In this document: positions 5,794 through 6,308 of the stretch, piece by piece
Numbering within the stretch: position 1 is the first letter of the stretch
Layout: each line of letters starts with the position of its first letter
Assembly: GCA_022601315.1 (NCBI GenBank)
Contig: JAHZIU010000034.1
Span: 1-6,308 of the forward strand
DNA: 6,308 bases
From: Betaproteobacteria bacterium
GTDB lineage: Bacteria; Pseudomonadota; Gammaproteobacteria; Burkholderiales; Nitrosomonadaceae
Direction of reading: 5' to 3'
The notes under the pieces: model-generated
Databases searched by the model: none
What the model saw: only the letters and a program-made list of their open reading frames with translations
What the model was told of the DNA's origin: nothing
Translations under genes and position numbers: made by a program

Positions 5794-6308
5794 ATGACTA
5801 CTATTCAGCAAGAAACACTTTCTGCAGCCTTAATCGAAGCGTTGTCTGACAGGCTTGTTTTTTTACATAAGCATTTTGATGAAATAACCATTACGATAAA
5901 TTATGCAGATAGCCAAGCTACGTTTGAGCTGCTACGTGATAATGCAGCACTTGGTTTTGATACACTGATGGATTTGTGTGGCATAGATTACTTAAGCTAT
6001 AGTGATAAGCCGCTTGAAGAAAACCCGCAAGGCAGACGTTTTGCCGTTGTTTATCATTTTTTGTCTGTAAAACTTAATCAGCGTTTGCGTGTTAAAGTCT
6101 TTGCAGATAATGATGAGTTTCCTGTAGTAAACTCAGTCACGGATGTCTGGCCAGCTGCAAATTGGTTTGAACGTGAAGCGTTTGATCTTTACGGTATTAT
6201 TTTTACAGGCCACCCGGATTTGCGTCGAATTTTGACCGACTATGGTTTTATTGGAAACCCATTTCGCAAGGACTTTCCTATTACCGGAAATGTTGAGATG
6301 CGTTATGA
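5794..6308 (+). CDS. nuoC: NADH-quinone oxidoreductase subunit C (3' partial)
   Basis: NuoC (30-kDa subunit homologue) is a peripheral-arm subunit of complex I with no cofactor, contacting NuoD near the quinone site. The reading frame starts at ATG 5794, 7 bases after nuoB, and stays open to the window edge, giving 171 residues; members are usually about 200, so only the end is missing. The family signature is clear: [12 protein letters not shown] (124-135), [16 protein letters not shown] (137-152), then [17 protein letters not shown] (155-171). The N-terminal half, with [13 protein letters not shown] (55-67) and FAVVYHFLS (83-91), also fits. The motif usually written GFxGHPxRKDFP has Asn155 in place of His here. 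The ATG at 5783, overlapping the nuoB stop, leads to a stop after four codons, so 5794 is the start. No strong Shine-Dalgarno is seen. Confidence 0.95.
   Translation, partial: MTTIQQETLSAALIEALSDRLVFLHKHFDEITITINYADSQATFELLRDNAALGFDTLMDLCGIDYLSYSDKPLEENPQGRRFAVVYHFLSVKLNQRLRVKVFADNDEFPVVNSVTDVWPAANWFEREAFDLYGIIFTGHPDLRRILTDYGFIGNPFRKDFPITGNVEMRY

Noticed and set aside
5783..5797. ATG overlapping the nuoB stop as nuoC start
   Set aside because: That frame ends after four codons; the nuoC frame starts at ATG 5794.

Overview
The window reads as ordinary chromosomal sequence of an AT-leaning proteobacterium, most likely a betaproteobacterium and plausibly a Nitrosomonas-like ammonia oxidiser. 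Three things suggest this: (i) the order tpiA-secG-tRNA-Leu(GAG)-nuoABC, which is common in proteobacteria; (ii) the betaproteobacterial look of TpiA (NWKMHG) and SecG (LLQHGKGADMG); and (iii) the 3' end of a NapC/NirT-family multiheme cytochrome c that resembles the cytochrome cM552 (CycB) encoded at the end of hydroxylamine oxidoreductase clusters. The taxonomic call rests on remembered family patterns, not on a search. All recognised genes lie on the + strand.

Layout. 1-361: C-terminal part of a membrane-anchored multiheme cytochrome c with two CXXCH sites and an unusual tail made of Asp runs broken by Trp. 362-629: non-coding, with a 12-bp perfect inverted repeat, further copies of the same GCAATTATT/AATAATTGC word that could pair in competing ways, a weak Pho-box-like direct repeat, and a candidate promoter for the next operon. 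630-3315: pstC-pstA-pstB, the two permeases and the ATPase of the high-affinity phosphate ABC transporter. pstS is not directly upstream and phoU is not directly downstream. 3316-3579: non-coding, with inverted repeats behind pstB and a good sigma70-type promoter in front of tpiA. 3580-4753: tpiA (triosephosphate isomerase) and secG (Sec translocon subunit, probably starting at TTG). 4804-4888: tRNA-Leu(GAG) with encoded CCA. 4949-6308: nuoA, nuoB and the first 171 codons of nuoC, the start of the respiratory complex I operon; nuoC runs off the window.

How the genes work together. PstC, PstA and PstB form the inner-membrane part of one phosphate importer and are tightly spaced as an operon. 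TpiA is a soluble enzyme of central carbon metabolism and SecG is part of protein export; they share a transcription unit by proximity only. NuoA, NuoB and NuoC belong to NADH:quinone oxidoreductase; the cytochrome at the left edge belongs to quinone-linked electron transfer on the periplasmic side. I found no mobile element, CRISPR array, phage gene or clearly new system. The points most worth a second look are the acidic Trp-punctuated cytochrome tail and the structured stretch between the cytochrome gene and pstC.
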